Shown here: positions 45,280 to 56,639 of the stretch, piece after piece
How the letters are laid out: the number at the start of each line of letters is the position of its first letter
How positions within the stretch are numbered: the first letter of the stretch is position 1
Assembly (NCBI GenBank): GCA_037176725.1
Contig: JAZBRS010000049.1
Span: 19,424,001-19,488,000 of the forward strand
From: Posidonia oceanica
Lineage: Eukaryota; Streptophyta; Magnoliopsida; Alismatales; Posidoniaceae
Direction of reading: 5' to 3'
DNA: 64,000 bases
Notes under the pieces: generated by a model
Seen by the model: only the letters and a program-made list of their open reading frames with translations
Databases searched by the model: none
What the model was told of the DNA's origin: nothing
Translations under genes and position numbers: made by a program

Positions 45280-46994
45280 TACTGCAGCTTTTGAGATGGA
45301 ATTAGCTTCAGGGCGTAATACACCTCAGTGTAAGGCGTATAACGTTGGACGCACAATGTCAGGTGTACAACACCCTTAACAGTACTCCTCCTATCTTCTC
45401 CTGTCTTTTCTTTTCTATTTTTTCTCCTTTTCCTCTCTTTTTTTTGCCTGTTTTCTTTTTCTGCTTTTTTTTATATGATTTTTTTTCCTGTTTCTTTTTG
45501 TTGTGTTTTGGCTTTTCTCTTTTTTTTTAATCTCTTGAAGGATTTACAAATGCAAAGGAAAAGAAATTATAAGAACTTGGAAATTTTAATACAGATTCCT
45601 AAAAACGTAAAAATGAAACAGAACTATCACTGTTATGGGTATTTCCATTGTCTTCCCCTGTCAAACAAATCACAAAGGAGCTAAAAATATAACTGCCACA
45701 CAAAGAATGCGTTAGACGCTTGACCTTCTGCGTATAACGTTAAACGCAGAGATCTCAGCAGCCAATGCCCTGTTTCAGAGAACTGCACAGAAACACTTTC
45801 AAACAACGATTTAAGGTTTTAAGTTTTGTTTTCACTTTGAGATTAGTGCTTTAAACCTACTGTAGCTCTCTGGGTTCCTTAAGGCTTAGGTATGGCTTTT
45901 TTTTTTGGAATTTCCAAGGCTCCTCACAAGATAGGTGAATATGATTGGTACTACCCCCTACCTCAACTCCTGAGGATGCTAGAGGGAGCCTGAATACACT
46001 TAGGTCCCTACCCCGTAGAGGTAGAGCCCAGCATACTCAGGATTGATCGAGTCACTTACGTATCCACACACAAATGCAATAAACAAACCACCGAAGGGGG
46101 GGGGAAGAATACAAGTCAGAGCTTGAGGTTCTAATTATCTTTCACAAAAGGCCAAAGAAGAAGGAGGGCCCTTAGTAAAAGATAATGACAATACAAGTAC
46201 CTTTCCTAAGCCCTTTGCAACAGAGGTGCTTGGGACCTAGATGGTTACTTATATAACCCAAGAAATGACACAAGCAATTAGTTCCCAATGAGGGCCATGC
46301 AAGTCATATAAAAAGATTTGATTTTTTATTTTGTTATTCTTTGCAAAGCACCCACAGAAATTGAAGTTCCGGTCCCTACGGCAAAGCCGATCACCTCACA
46401 CCTCAATTCTTCGGGCCAGTTATAACAAGGAAAACTAAAAGAAATTTTAAAACAGAAGGGTTTCTGTTCAGTAGTCGTTAGACGCAAATATTGCAGCGTC
46501 CAATGTTAGACGCGCCAGATCACGCGTATAACGTACTGACAGTATTTTTTCAGAAAAAGCAGTAATTTTTACAGATCACCCCCACGCCCGAGAATCCAGA
46601 GAGAAGGGGGAGGTGATTTCAGTTATTGAAACATAGAAAACAAACGAAAAAGATCACGACGCCTCAAAACACTACGAGGAATTTCGCTGCTTCTTTAAAA
46701 CATACGAGAAAATAAGAAACTAAAACTAAACGAAGAATGTCAATAACGAAGGAGGAAGAAGAAAGGAAGGGTTTGCTTACCTTGCACGAGGGCACTTTTA
46801 GCCGTCCCACTATGATCGCCAGCCTATGGATATGGGGTTTTGGAGGAGAAGTGAAGAGGAAGATGGTGAGGGAGGTTTGGGGAAGATGAGGCTTCTTTTG
46901 GCTCTCTTCCTCGCTCTATCTTCTCTTTCTTGGGGTCCCCTTCTTTGTATCCGACTCCGTCACTCCACATGTGATGGAATCGGTGTGATCGCCA
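45280..46994 (-). other. Leader / inner LTR region of element C (boundary unresolved)
   Basis: No gene seen. Full 18-mers of the palindromic motif occur at 45335-45352 (GCGTATAACGTTGGACGC), 45730-45747 (GCGTATAACGTTAAACGC) and 46497-46514 (GCGTCCAATGTTAGACGC). A T-rich stretch runs 45400-45540. Two minus-strand TGGCGATC words, ending at 46814 and 46987, could mark a primer-binding site, but neither fits a familiar tRNA end convincingly. The inner end of the 5' LTR therefore lies somewhere in or just right of this region. Confidence 0.5.
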
Positions 46995-47064
46995 CCCTTG
47001 GTTCACTTTCGTTGACCCTCGAAATGCCTTTGGGGAGATGTAGTGTGGTTGCGGGTTCAGCTAC

Positions 47065-47091
47065 CTTGGGACAACGCCAGCGTTGCCCAAG
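47065..47091. other. Hairpin in 5' LTR of element C
   Basis: Same 12-bp inverted repeat with single-base bulge as at 71-97. It is downstream of the TATA box in element orientation, so it would be in the RNA. Confidence 0.6.
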
Positions 47092-47634
47092 GGTGCCCGT
47101 GCTTGGTAAGCTCTTTCTTCCTTCTTCCTCCTTGTATGACAAACGTTAGCAAAGCAAAACAAACAAAACAATATAAAGATGGATCAATATGTGTAGTAAC
47201 CTATCCAGAATTAGTAGAAAAGAAAATAAAGAAAGCGTAGTGAGATACGTACCCGAGGGGTTTGATCCCTCTAGTTGCAACTAAAAGAGATGTATGCCTA
47301 GCTAAAACAATATATGAACTTGAAATAAAAAATGCTTGATTATGCAATGGAATTAAACATGTGATATCAGAAATGAAAAGGAAACGAATGAAATAGAGTT
47401 TCCTCTGTCTATGCACAAGGTGCAAACTATGTTGACATGAAGCCAACAACGACAAAAGGATCCTCAAGCTTTTTGAAGACTCTCCTTCTTTCAAAATCTC
47501 TCTTCTCTCTTTCAATTCTTAAGGACCTCACTACTCTAAGATTTTTAATCTCAAGAGTACGTGAGTTCCAAAAGTTTCTTAACTCCTTTTCTCTCTCAAA
47601 ATTCCGGCCTTGAACTCTATGGGGGTACCCTTGC

Positions 47635-47646
47635 TTTTATAGAAGC
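47635..47646 (-). promoter_or_regulatory. TATA box of the element C LTR
   Basis: On the minus strand CTATAAAAGC, inside a near-perfect palindrome (CCCTTGCTT..AAGCAAGGG at 47627-47650). Motif clusters lie 60-380 bases upstream in element orientation. Missing from the 3' LTR copy. Confidence 0.65.
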
Positions 47647-47699
47647 AAGGGAGGAACAAAAAAGGATACAAATGCCAAGTTAGCAAAGTTTCCTGTTTC

Positions 47700-48020
47700 A
47701 GAAGTGTTATACGCTGGAAAACCAGTGTATAACGTTATAAGCGAGAGTACCCGCGTATAACGACCTTCGAGGCATAATTGCCAAGATCAGAGAAGATTCC
47801 GCAATTAAGGAGTCTTTAAGTGTGATTAAACTCGGCTTTGATGGCTTTGACCGATCAACAGGTTCCAAAGAAGGCAAAAACATGATTTTTGGAATAGGCC
47901 AAATAAGGAAAGCTTTGGCTGACTAGGTTGCCACGTTGGACGCTGGAATAGCAGCAGCTAATGTTAGCTGCTGGAAAACTAGCGGCTAACGTTGTATGCT
48001 GAGAATCCAGCGGACAACAC
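47700..48020 (-). promoter_or_regulatory. Palindromic-motif clusters in U3 of element C LTR
   Basis: Copies include GTTATACGC (about 47707), GTATAACGTTATAAGCG (about 47727), GCGTATAACG (about 47753), ACGTTGGACGC (about 47934), AATGTTAGC (about 47958) and TAACGTTGTATGC (about 47984). They sit upstream of the LTR TATA box, as in the antisense genes. Confidence 0.6.
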
Positions 48021-48228
48021 CCTTAATCCATTTAACTTCCAAATTTGGTCAGGACGTGAAGAACACTCAGGTTGCCAACATTTGGGGCTTGGATAAGGAT
48101 AGTATTTTGGACCTTGAGGGGAACATTTGGCTCAAGTGAGATTCAGAAATGGGTGGAGGGCTTCTAAGAGCGACTTAATGCAAGAGACTATTCTAACATG
48201 AAGGGAGTGCCAAAATGGGGTATCTACA

Positions 48229-48573
48229 GCAGCGTCCAACGTAGGACGTTAAAGCCCCCAGCGTCCAACACATGAAGGATGCAAACCTACCTGCAAAGGG
48301 GGAGCTCAGCTCTAAACCCCACTTAAACATGCATGCAAGCTACTGAGGACATGCTAGATCAGGAAAAACCACTTATACCAAGCATATAATCCATGAGAAG
48401 CAAGTAAAAAAGAGTATGCAGAGGAATAAAGGGGTAAAAATCCATGAAAATTAGCATGCAACTTGAGAGGAGACTAGCAAGCTTAAACATGGTTGCCATA
48501 GGGGCCATGCATCACTAAACATGCATGGATCATGTATAAATCTCGAAAATAAGCAAGATACAAGCATGGCAGC
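48229..48573. other. Sequence between elements C and B
   Basis: No gene seen. Begins GCAGC next to the C LTR and ends GCAGC next to the B LTR. Two further motif copies (GCGTCCAACGTAGGACG at about 48232 and GCGTCCAACAC at about 48264) lie just outside the C LTR, so this flank may be part of a related older element. Confidence 0.45.
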
Positions 48574-50466
48574 TGTTGACACCCCATCTTGGCAGGCTTG
48601 GACCACTTGGAGCCCTCCTAGTGATTGCTGGACTCAAACCCAAACCAAAACCAAACCCTAACCCTCTTCTTTACCCTTCAAAACCAAGCAAACTTGACCT
48701 AAGCCTTTACCCCTCTTTCCAAGCTCAAAACCTGACCAAAATCCATAGGAAAACCCACCAACACCACTTATCAAACCTGTCCGAACACTTAGAAAATCTC
48801 AAACCTAGACCATTCCCAAAAACCCTAGAAAACCTAGGCAAAACTCCCCTTCTTCTACACCTTGAAACCCCTCTAAAACCTTCTCAGAATCAAACCAGAA
48901 CTTCAGAACCAACACCTCAAACCCTAGACTGCCCACTCAACAATTTTCATCCCATTCCAAGACCTCTAAGCCTCTCATTTGCCCAAATTATCCTTTTCTC
49001 TCTCCGGGATTATCATTTTCTCTCTCCTCTCTCTCTCCTGATTATCATCTCTCTTTTCATCCCCTTCTTACCCTTTCTCTGGTCTGGCTGTGGGCCCCCT
49101 CTGTGCTTCTGTCCTTCCTCTATCTTATCCCTATTTTTACTTTATTTTTAGCATTTTTTTTCTGAATTTTAGAAATCATTTTCCTCCAACCTATCTCTTT
49201 TCCTTTTATCTCCCTCTTTTTTCCATTTCTTTCCTCCTTCTCTTTTCCTTTTCTCTCTTTTGCAAAAATCCATAAAAACCCCTAAAAATCTGTAAAACCC
49301 CAAAACATGAAAGAAACAAATCAGAACCCTAAGAAAAACAATGAAAAAACATTAAACAAGCAATTAAAAACCTAAACTTAACTAAATCAAGCTAAAAGGA
49401 AAACCAAGCATGTAAGCTAAAAAATGCAAAACAAATCAAAAGAAAATACTGAAAAATCAAGAAAAAAACTAAAATGAAATCAAAACCCACCAAACGTAAA
49501 AACCCCATCAGAAGAGTTAAAAAACAAACCCTAAAAAGAAGAATTAAAAATCAAACACTAAAACAAGTAATTAAAGAAGCAAAAGACTTAACCTAATAAA
49601 CATAAGAAGAACAACATAAAAACTTAATTAAAAAAAAGAAAAGAAAAACACATTTGAAAGACTTAAAAACACCCCATCAAACCAGAAAAATCTAACTAAA
49701 AACTTCAAGAAAAATCAACAAATAAAGATCAAAGCACAACTTAAAAGACTTAAGAAAAAAAAAAACCTAAGAAGACTAAGACTTAAAACCTAAAACCAAT
49801 CCTGATTAATACGAAAATAAATCCTAAAAAATCCTAATCAATGTCCTAAGTATCTAACAAGGGAAACACAATTTTTAAAACAATTTAAAAAAGGTTTAAC
49901 AAACATTTAATCAAGTGAAAACTAATTAAAAGCAAAACCAAAACCCTAAAACCCTAATCAAGCCCAAAACACATTAATCAACCCAAAATGGCCATTAAAA
50001 AACTTTAATTAAAACCCTAATTCACATCACAACCTTTCTAGTATTTTTATTTATTTTTAGTTCCTTTTTACAAATTTTATTTCCCCATTCTACCCTCTCT
50101 TCTTTCTTACTGCTCTTTTTCTTTCTTTCCTTTCCTTACTGGGCCCAATCCAGCCTGTTTTTCTTTTTTTCTTTTATTTCTTTTTCCTTCGGCCCACAGC
50201 TCGGCCTCCTTCTTCCTTCTTCTTCCTCAACCTTCTGCGTTTTTCTTTCCACCATTTTTTCTCCCGCGAGCAGCTGCAACAGAGTTCCCTCTTCCATTTG
50301 AAATTCGACCTCCCATCCAATCAGCACCAGTAGCTCGCCGCCTCTCTTCCATCTCAGCGTCTTTTCCGGAAGCTTTCAATGCCGGTCGCCTCGCCGTCTC
50401 CTGTCTGCTACAGTGCCGCCGATTGAATTCAAATTCAGCAGCGCGCCAGCGGCCAGCTCCTCCTCA

Positions 50467-50472
50467 TATAAG
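50467..50472 (+). promoter_or_regulatory. TATA box of LTR B
   Basis: TATAAG in 'cctcatataagcctccgtt'. The corresponding position in solo LTR D (59976-59983, minus strand) reads GATATAAGCCTCC, so the box is conserved. Transcription would start near 50500, leaving a U3 of about 1.9 kb and a very long R-U5. Confidence 0.55.
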
Positions 50473-53399
50473 CCTCCGTTCATTCCTTCAGAGGATCTCT
50501 TCTTCGGTGGGCAATCAGTGTGAGCAATCAGAGAGAACCAGCGTTAGCAAAACCAGAGATCGAATCCAACTTCCTCCACCTAAGCGACCTCCCTTCTTCC
50601 TCCTCTTCACCTTCTAATTCCAGAGGAGAGAGTGAGAAAAGAGTGCCTGAGTGTCCTCCTTGGCATCCCGGAAAGAGGCCTCCAATTCCCCAGCATCCTC
50701 CACCCAAATTCTTCTCCTTTTCCCCCTGAAATCCACAGCCAATCGACCTCTTCATTTTCCAGTAAACCAAAACCTTTCCCAGCCTTCATACTTCTCCAAA
50801 TTGCTCCCCCAAATCCACCCAGCAACCAGCCTTCATCCTCCACCATCCCACGGCCATTCCACCACTGAAACCACCCCAGAAATCCACCTAAAAAGCCAAC
50901 TGAACCCAACCTAACTCCCTTCTTAATTCCCTTCGCTCCAGTCCACTACTTCCTTCCAAACTCCACCCAGATTCACCAGACCATTACCTTCCCAGAGCGC
51001 CTGACATCAGACCCGACCATCCACCACAGACCGAGAATTCTACAACAAACACCTGTCTTCTCCACTGACCAGAAGATCAACCAGGTTCCAAATCTTCTCC
51101 ACACTCTCTAGAAATCCGATGCAGCAATCTAGAATCACTCTCCGGACCTCCAGCTACCTCTCGGAAGGCTCCACCAAGTCCGACGAGCAGCGGACACTCC
51201 CCCCGGCCTCCGGCTGCCACCCTGAACCCACGATCTGCCGAATTTCCCTCCGGTCTTCACAGCTCGTGTTTGATCATCTGGGAAGCTCCGGAGGACCGTT
51301 CTGAGGTGACTCCAGCCCTCGCGAGCAGTGGACAGTGCCCGCAGCGACCGGACGGACCCCACCGGCGACCCCTGAAGCCACCGACGTCGAGAGGGCATCT
51401 CAGACGCGGACCCAGGTAGAATTTTCTTCATTTAGCTCCCTTTTCTTCCCCTGCTGCTTCTCCACCCCTTAGAAGTAGGTTTCCGGCCCTCCTGCTCCGC
51501 TTCTGTTCGCCGCTCCGGTCGTCTTCTCCGGCACAGACCTCTGGCCTTCGCGTCGCTCCGGCCAGCGAAGTGGATCTCCAGAGATCGTCTGAGCTCCGCG
51601 TGAACCTCAGGAGCGTTCTCCGGCCCTCAGAACGCAGCATCGCTGTGTCGAACGGCCGAACGAGACTTCTGAAGTACTGCAGAGCTCCGGCGATCGTTCC
51701 AGCGCGTTCCAGGCCACGTCGTCCTCCGCTGATCGCCGCCCTGCCTTCGCCAGCTCCGGGAGCACCTCCTCCGCCGTCCAGCGCCTCCTCAGCAGCCCTG
51801 TGCCGGCGGTCGCGGGCACTGGCAGCCTGCTGCTACAGTGCCCACGGCCGTCGGCCGTTTACTGTTTAGTTATTTTTCTGTTAATATAGTTTGCTAGTAA
51901 ATATTGCATGTTTAGCTTAAGTTTTCTTATTTTTGCATTCTGGTTCTTATGTCATTTAATTTGCTTAGTTTTTAATTCAAAACCATGCTAAATTGCACTA
52001 AGTGTTTCTGTTTTTCTGTATTTTCAAATCAGTCTCTTTACTGTGCATTCCAGTTATAATTTTTTATGTTTTAGCCCCTCTGTTTTTAATTTTTGCATCC
52101 AGGTCCTGCAGTAGTTTATTTAATTTAAATGCATGAACTTTGTCTTATTATATTGCATTCTGCCCCCCTGCTTTTTCTCATTTTTGCATTTTCATCCTCT
52201 GCACTGTAGTAACTTAGGTTTCATTTTTATTTTTTGCATGCTGCATTGCATATTATGCCCTCTGTTTTTTCATTTTTGCATATAGGTCCTGTTAAATGCA
52301 CAGTAATCATTTTGCATGCATTTTTGCTTATTGCATTGCATTTTCAACCCTGTTTTTTTAAAAAATTGCACATCAGTCCTGTCTTCTGATTTCAGAGCAT
52401 GTTTACCATATAAAATTGCATATTTCACCCCTGCATGATTCAAAAATCACACATAGGTCCTTGCATCCTTTAAAAACCATGTAAAAAGACTGTTTTGCCC
52501 CTAAAGTTGCATCTTAGCCCCTATGCTTACAAAATTGCATGTAGACCCTCCACTTGCATTCCCGGACTCCCCAGAACCTTGTTTTTTGGAAAATTTGCAC
52601 TTTAGACCCTAGAATTTTTCCAAATTACACTCTGATTTCCATTTGTTTTCAAAACTTCTTCTGATGCATACCCTCTTTTCAGAATAGCTTTCTGAACCCA
52701 ATCTTTTGCAAAATGACCCTCTGCCCTCTCCTGTTTTCAAAACCCTCCTCTGTGGACCCCATCCTTTGTGTAAACTTGCATTTAGCCCCTTTTCTTTTTC
52801 AAAAATGCATCTGAACTCCTGTCTTCTCCAAGTTTTTCCCCTTGTCTCTTCTTGCTTTTGCATGCATCCTGCATTCATTTAGCTTTGCATTTTAGCATCC
52901 CTTTGCACACACTAAGCACCTTTAGCTCCCCTTCACTTGGGAGGACCTTTTGCACACCCCTAGGACCTCCTGAACACTTAGATCTGTTCTTCTCCCCTGT
53001 TCTGGCCCTCCTGTCTTGAAGCGGCGATATCTTCCAATCCGGCCGTTGGATCTTCTCAAGCAAGCTGCCCAGGCGACCGCAGCAAAGCGCTCTTCAGCAT
53101 AGACCAAGCAGATTTCAGATTAGGCTCTAGGATTTCCAGGTATGTCCTCCTAAACCCCTGCATTGCATTCATTTGCATGCCATTTGCATTCTTTGCCTTG
53201 TTTTCGCTTTCTGTCTCTTTAAGCATGTAGAATAGGACCTCCCCTTTCTGCTTGGCAACTCAGATCCCCGTTTGCTCACTCTCCCCTTTGTAGGTCTTCA
53301 CACCTACTCTGTGTGGCCCCGAACAGCGCCTGTTCTCACACATGCGTTGTTCTACCTCTCCTTTTACTGCTTCTAATCTTTTCCTTGCATTTGCATTCG

Positions 53400-53680
53400 C
53401 ACGGCTTTTTCGAGGTTTTTATCTCGCTGCTTTTGGCACCGTTTTGCATGCCCGCTCTCGTTTTGGCACCGTTTTGCGTGTCTGCTTTGTCTTTCGCGCC
53501 GTTTTGCACGCTCGCCCTGTTTTTGGCACCGTTTTGCGTGCCCGACATCGTCTTTTGCACCGATTTGCGTGCCGCCTTGCTTTCTCGCTCGTTTTGCGTG
53601 CCGATCTTGTCTTTTTGCACCGTTTCGCATGCCGTTCATGTTTCTTGCCTCGTTTTGCGTGTTTTACGCCGTTTTCCCTT
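53400..53680. repeat. 30-bp-period array in LTR B
   Basis: About nine units of 'ggcaccgttttgcgtgcc' type, the reverse complement of the array in LTRs of A. Shorter than in A. Confidence 0.8.
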
Positions 53681-53934
53681 GCATGTCGATCGCATTGCAT
53701 GGTTTTGCCGTTGTTTTGCTTTTTCGCCTGCATTTGCATATAGGGCTGTGATGCTTACTGCCTGGAGTTCTCACGAGCCAGGTTTCGCCCGGTTCGGAAC
53801 ACAGACAGCGTAGCTGAGCACTTAGACAGCACGTTTACTTCCTTGCTTTGCATCTCCCACTTAGAGCACACCTTGAGCATTCATTTAGGCATTCATAGGC
53901 ACATAGGCATTCAAATCTGCATTTTCCTGCGTAT

Positions 53935-53994
53935 GCGAGCGTAAGCCTAGAAAGACCGATTCTCGGGCGTGTCGGGGGTGCCTAACACTTTCCT
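53935..53994 (+). promoter_or_regulatory. Block conserved between LTR subfamilies (LTR B)
   Basis: Same block as 3663-3720 in reverse complement, with GGTGCCTAACAC in place of GGTGCCTAACACC. Confidence 0.55.
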
Positions 53995-54314
53995 CGCACG
54001 TAACAGGAGTCCTTGCCCTGTCTTTTGGCCCGCAATGACCATATTGCCCTTATCTTAGGCTAGAGTCATCTCTTTTGCATTCATTTGCATCTGTTTTCCC
54101 TTGCATTGCTTTGCCTTGCATTTCTTGCTTGGTTTTGCGTGTTAATTCACGCATTTCCCCCGGTTTTCCTTGTCTCCCGTTAATGGACATGGTGGCGACT
54201 CTGATTTGTCTTATCTTTCTCTTTTCTCCTCGATTTTAAGTGTTTTCGAGTTGAGCCTCTTCCTCGGATCAATCGCCGCTAATAGCGAGCCTGATTCCGA
54301 TCGGGATTGCTACA

Positions 54315-54333
54315 GTGGCGACTCTGCTGGGGG
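54315..54333 (+). other. Primer-binding site of element B, first copy
   Basis: TGGCGACTCTGCTGGGGG starts one base after the LTR end CTACA. It differs from the PBS of A at one or two positions. Arginine-tRNA-like. Confidence 0.8.
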
Positions 54334-55039
54334 TGCTAGACTCCGACTTTCGCCTTTGCTTTCGTTCGCTTGCTTTGCGTCTTTGTTTGCCTTTGTGCCT
54401 TTGTCTGCCTTGTCTGTTTGCTTGTCTGCCTGTGTCGGCTCCCAGCGAGTCGCACAATGGCGACTCTGCTGGGGATGGCAGACTCCGGCTTTCGTTCCCG
54501 GCTTTTCCGCTCGCCTGTTTTGCAGCCTTGTCTGCCTTGTGTGCCTTCTTTGCCTGCTTTGCTCGCTTTTCTGTGCAAACTCCTAGCAAGTCGCTTCGTG
54601 GCTACTTTGCTTAGGTTTTGCACCTCTTTCGCCTCGATTTACGCTCTTTTTGCTTAGCTCTACTTCTGTGCTTGTTTATTTACTTGTTTCCCTGCTTCTG
54701 CTTTTACTTCCTTTACCGCTTGCTTGCCTTTACTTGCTTTGCCTAACTTGCTTATTACTGCTTTAGTTATCGCACATTGCATGTCTACATACTTGTTTGG
54801 CAACAATACATGCTTTTTGAATGTTGAATGCTTCTTTTACACCTTTGCTATGTCACTACGCACGCACATACCTTGCATACATGCCTTTTGACTTGATGAA
54901 TGTTTTTTCTTCACCATTATGCTCACGAACACTTGCACATGCCATGCGCATGCCTTTTGCTTTGTTGTGTGATTGATTGCATGCCATGTTTGTCTGTCTT
55001 CTTCCCTTTCGCACATGCCATGCCTAGGACAGTAGAAAC
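54334..55039 (+). other. Leader of element B with a second primer-binding-site-like copy
   Basis: At about 54457, TGGCGACTCTGCTGGGGA recurs, followed like the first by 'g.agactccg.ctttcg'. The phrase 'agtcgcacaa' before it resembles an LTR end. The rest is rich in 'gcttgc' and 'tttgc' phrases and non-coding. The leader joins gag through the junction described for A. Confidence 0.65.
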
Positions 55040-56020
55040 ATGTTTGCTTTCCCTTCTACTGCGGCGACCTTTGCTTTAGGTTCTCAATCTCTTGAGTCCG
55101 CCTCCACTCACAGGTCCCCTGAAGCGCGGTATCGGCACCTGATGGACCTTGCCCACACACTGCAGGGTATGGCTCTATCAGTTCGACCCTCTTGTATTCC
55201 TGTTGCTCCCGAGGTTCCTCTGCGGCCTGCTGTTGCACACACTGCACCCCCGCCTAGGCCATTGCCCCAGCTACACACTGCTCCGGTGATGGGGGCGCGG
55301 CATCTGTCTCCTGCTTCTGCACAACACCGTGCACTGCATACAACTCCCTTTTCTGGTGATCAGTCTCTTGGACTGGTTGGAGCACAGTATCCCACTGGTT
55401 CACTGCCCGGCATCGCGCCTGTGCAGCAACTGTTGCTCCAACAATCTGCACATCGCACTACACAGCATATTGCCCATCCATCTCCCTTGCATCAGGTTCA
55501 GAACCCAGCATACTTTCCTGCCTACACTGCACGCACGCACGGATACGCCGGCCATCCTGTTGCTCCACCAGGCGACGTTATGGTAGATCTGGAGGAGCAC
55601 TTAGGTGCGACCCATTCGGCGTATGTGGTCCCTACCCCTGTTGCCTCATCTCCTATGGCAGCCAATCCAGACCCTATCAATGACAGGATGGACGTTCTGG
55701 AGAAAGCACTACGTCTAGTGTAGGGCAAGGACCACCAGTCTTACCAGTTTCGCGACCTTTGTCTCTTTCCCGAGGCCGCACTCCCTTCGAAGTTCCGCAT
55801 CCCGGTCTTCGATAAATACAATGGTAAAGGCTGTCCTATTTCGCATCTGAAGGCATACTACGGGGACCTTGCTCAGCTTCAGGCTGATGAAAGGCTCCTT
55901 ATCCGCCTGTTTCAGAAGAGTTTGACCGGCCCCGCGCTCAAGTGGTTCACTTCCCTTGACATGGCCACGGTTCGAACTTGGACGGATCTCTCTCAGGCCT
56001 TCCTTGAGCAGTATGCTTTC
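55040..56020 (+). pseudogene. gag: gag of element B, 5' part
   Basis: Starts MFAFPSTAATFALG. The ATG is in leader sequence joined to an internal gag position, so about 100 N-terminal residues present in A are missing. The Pro/His-rich region is followed by INDRMDVLEKALRLV, TAG at 55721-55723, then the Gag core FDKYNGKGCPISHLKAYYGD, ADERLLIRLFQKSLTGPALK and SLDMATVRTWTDLSQAFLEQ. It is cut at codon EQYAF by the insertion of solo LTR D and resumes at 61873. Confidence 0.82.
56016..56020. repeat. Target site duplication of solo LTR D (CTTTC, left)
   Basis: CTTTC before TGTAGCGATC, repeated at 61873-61877 after TGTCAACA. Confidence 0.95.
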
Positions 56021-56342
56021 TGTAGCGATCCCAATCGGAATCAGGCTCGCTATTTAGCGGCGATTGGATCCGAGGAAGAGGCTCGACTCGAAAACACTTG
56101 AAATCGAGGAGAAAAGAGAATGATAAGACAAATCAGAGTCGCCACCATGTCTATTAACGGGAGACAAGGAAAACCGGGGGAAATGCATGAATTAACACGC
56201 AAAACCAAGCAAGAAATGCAAAGCAAAGCAATGCAAAGGAAACAAATGCAAATACATGCAAATGAGATGACTCTAGCCTAGGATAAGGGCGGTATGGTCA
56301 TTGCGGGCCAAAAGACAGGGCAAGGACTCCTGTTACGTGCGA

Positions 56343-56401
56343 GGAAGGTGTTAGGCACCCCCGACACGCCCGAGAATCGGTCTTTCTAGGCTTACGCTCG
56401 C
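56343..56401 (-). promoter_or_regulatory. Block conserved between LTR subfamilies (solo LTR D)
   Basis: Same sequence as 3663-3720, identical over about 55 bases, while flanks differ. Confidence 0.55.
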
Positions 56402-56639
56402 ATACGCAGGAAAATGCAGATTTGAATGCCTATGTGCCTATGAATGCCTAAATGAATGCTCAAGGTGTGCTCTAAGTGGGAGATGCAAAGCAAGGAAGTA
56501 AACGTGCTGTCTAAGTGCTCAGCTACGCTGTCTGTGTTCCGAACCGGGCGAAACCTGGCTCGTGAGAACTCCAGGCAGTAAGCATCACAGCCCTATATGC
56601 AAATGCAGGCGAAAAAGCAAAACAACGGCAAAACCATGC

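Larger units (their letters stand above)
1..48228 (-). mobile_element. Element C: Tat/Ogre-type Ty3-gypsy LTR retrotransposon (outer, decayed; 3' LTR cut by window start)
   Basis: Positions 1-640 match about 46995-48228 in direct orientation as the two LTRs of one element. Read on the minus strand, the LTR begins TGTAGATACCCC (48228 downwards), followed by gag, two protease-like domains, G-patch, RT, RNase H, archaeal-type RNase H and integrase, then antisense ORFs, tandem repeats, a polypurine tract and the 3' LTR. An archaeal RNase H before integrase and antisense ORFs between integrase and the 3' LTR are known features of the plant Tat lineage. Element A (3290-26758) is nested inside, so C itself is about 25 kb. 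The LTR copies differ at roughly 20 positions by eye in 640 bases, so C is older than A. The outer target duplication is not visible on the left. Confidence 0.85.
46995..48228 (-). mobile_element. 5' LTR of element C (minimum extent)
   Basis: The left part (46995-47627) matches 1-633, and the last 8 bases match 633-640. On the minus strand it begins TGTAGATACCCC. The intervening 47628-48220 is present only here and contains the TATA box and palindromic-motif clusters (47700-47770 and 47930-48020). The LTR may extend further left than 46995. Confidence 0.8.
48574..54314 (+). mobile_element. 5' LTR of element B (5741 bp)
   Basis: Starts TGTTGACACCCC and ends GATTGCTACA directly before the primer-binding site. 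It shares its order of zones with LTR A read on the minus strand: AT-rich, GC-rich, short-phrase repeat, 30-bp-period array (53400-53680), conserved block (53935-53994), terminus. ORFs within it are not conserved with A or D. Confidence 0.92.

Noticed and set aside
46814..46994. TGGCGATC words as definite primer-binding sites of C
   Set aside because: Two competing candidates; neither is placed next to a convincing LTR end, nor matches a known tRNA end over more than about 7 bases. Kept only as a remark.
48650..48665. Telomere-like 'ccctaaccct'
   Set aside because: Only two partial units inside LTR B; no array.
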